Assembly (NCBI GenBank): GCA_030040695.1
Contig: JASHTE010000297.1
Span: 1-6,180 of the forward strand
Reading direction: 5' to 3'
DNA: 6,180 nucleotides
DNA from: Vulcanimicrobiota bacterium
GTDB lineage: Bacteria > Vulcanimicrobiota > Vulcanimicrobiia > Vulcanimicrobiales > Vulcanimicrobiaceae
Of the stretch, positions 5,660 through 6,180 are shown one piece after another. The notes beneath the pieces were generated by a model. That model was not told the origin of the DNA, did no database searches, and was given only the letters and a program-made list of their open reading frames with translations. The first letter of the stretch is position 1. Each line of letters opens with the position of its first letter. A program made the translations under genes and the position numbers.

Positions 5660-6180
5660 AGACGACGGCTCGCAGCGCGCTCGTCGCGCTTGCGATCGCG
5701 GCACTCATGAACGCGTGTAACGGCGGCTCGCGCTCCGGGGTCCTTCCGACGTCATCAGGGAGCGCCTCGGGAGGCGCCCTTTCAGGAACGACCGCGGCTT
5801 TTACCTGGGGACGTGAGGAGCTGGCGAGCGCGACGTACGTGCGTCCACTCGCGAGCACCGAAAACTACGCGATTTCTATGAACGTCGGCTTGCAGCTTCA
5901 AAATGAGGAAGGGCTTCTGGAGTACGCGCGAGAGGCGAACACGCCCGGCTCGCCGGAGTACCGGCATTTTCTCACACCACAGCAGATCGGCAGCATGTTC
6001 GGTGCGTCAAGCGCGACGGTCGCGAACGTTGCAAAGTATTTCCGCGGCTACGGGATCTCGGTCGGCACGTGGCCTCAACACTTCATGCTTTCCCTCGCTG
6101 GCGGAATACCCGCTTTCGAAAGGGCCTTCAACACGACGTTCGGCTGGTACGCGGTAGGTTCTGAGCGCTTTCTCGCGCCG
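5656..6180 (+). CDS. S53 (sedolisin/kumamolisin-type) protease, signal and pro-domain only (runs off right edge)
   Basis: The visible 175 residues begin with a lipoprotein-like signal (MKTTARSALVALAIAALMNAC, Cys21; the lipobox MNA-C is imperfect) and a Ser/Gly linker (22-46). The rest fits the pro-kumamolisin activation domain: ISMNVGLQLQNEEGLLEYAREANTPGSPEYRHFLTPQQIGSMFG (73-116), SATVANVAKYFRGYGISV (119-136) and FERAFNTTFGWY (154-165). The key signature is SPEYRHFLTP (99-108). In this family the pro-domain keeps a secreted, acid-active serine-carboxyl peptidase (Glu-Asp-Ser) inactive until it cleaves itself. The catalytic domain is beyond the window, so activity cannot be judged. It overlaps the upstream lipoprotein gene by 4 bases. 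If lipidated, the pro-domain would tether the zymogen to the membrane and the mature enzyme might be released (inference). A catalytically dead homologue remains possible. Confidence 0.85.
   Translation, partial: MKTTARSALVALAIAALMNACNGGSRSGVLPTSSGSASGGALSGTTAAFTWGREELASATYVRPLASTENYAISMNVGLQLQNEEGLLEYAREANTPGSPEYRHFLTPQQIGSMFGASSATVANVAKYFRGYGISVGTWPQHFMLSLAGGIPAFERAFNTTFGWYAVGSERFLAP
5757..5782 (+). other. Strong hairpin followed by TTT inside the protease linker
   Basis: GCGCCT (5762-5767) and AGGCGC (5772-5777) pair perfectly around a CGGG loop. Beyond one bulged A, the stem extends by two G-C pairs, a G-U and an A-U. TTT then C follows directly, so it resembles a short-tailed intrinsic terminator within coding sequence. 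It encodes the low-complexity linker (about residues 34-43), so it could equally be chance in GC-rich Gly/Ala/Ser codons. Confidence 0.4.

Noticed and set aside
5063..5704. A 213-codon minus-strand frame opposite the lipoprotein gene end
   Set aside because: It is Arg-rich with no motif or ribosome site, and the plus strand has a lipobox, good ribosome site and coupled downstream gene.

Overview
The window is GC-rich with strong GC3 bias. It carries two tightly packed, divergently oriented gene blocks. The style suggests an uncultured, environmental, diderm-like bacterium. A tentative lineage is Candidatus Eremiobacterota (WPS-2) or a similar acidophile/soil phylum. This rests on impression only: Pro/Ser/Thr-rich secreted proteins, Gly-rich lipoproteins, an S53-type protease and abundant 4-base overlaps. 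No marker gene is present.

Left block (minus strand, positions 4221 down to 1) is one apparent six-gene operon. In transcription order it encodes: (a) a secreted protein of unknown function with two cysteines in its mature part; (b) a second secreted protein, Pro-rich with a predicted beta-rich domain, overlapping (a) by 4 bases; (c) a PLP-dependent O-acetylhomoserine sulfhydrylase-type enzyme starting 16 bases later; (d) a YccU-like CoA-binding-fold protein overlapping (c) by 4 bases; (e) a LuxE-type acyl-protein synthetase starting 14 bases later; (f) the N-terminal 77 residues of a LuxC-type acyl-CoA reductase, overlapping (e) by 14 bases and running off the left edge. Genes (e) and (f) are the two core subunits of a fatty-acid reductase, which activates a fatty acid as an acyl-adenylate or acyl-enzyme and reduces it to the aldehyde. 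No luciferase gene is visible. Their coupling to a sulfur-amino-acid gene and a CoA-binding protein is the most unusual part of the layout.

An 82-base divergent intergenic region (4222-4303) should hold the promoters for both blocks. I see no convincing sigma70 hexamers in it.

Right block (plus strand, 4304 to the right edge) encodes a 451-residue lipoprotein of unknown function. A secreted protease of the sedolisin/kumamolisin (S53) family follows, overlapping by 4 bases. Only its lipoprotein-like signal, linker and pro-domain are inside the window. Translational coupling suggests the two products work together at the cell surface. The lipoprotein has a striking charge split, with an acidic body and a basic C-terminal tail.

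No RNA gene, CRISPR array or mobile element was found, and no gene-free stretch exceeds 300 bases. A short repeat-like sequence lies between genes (d) and (e) and supplies the stop codon of (d). The sulfhydrylase lacks about 20 residues of a normally conserved segment.
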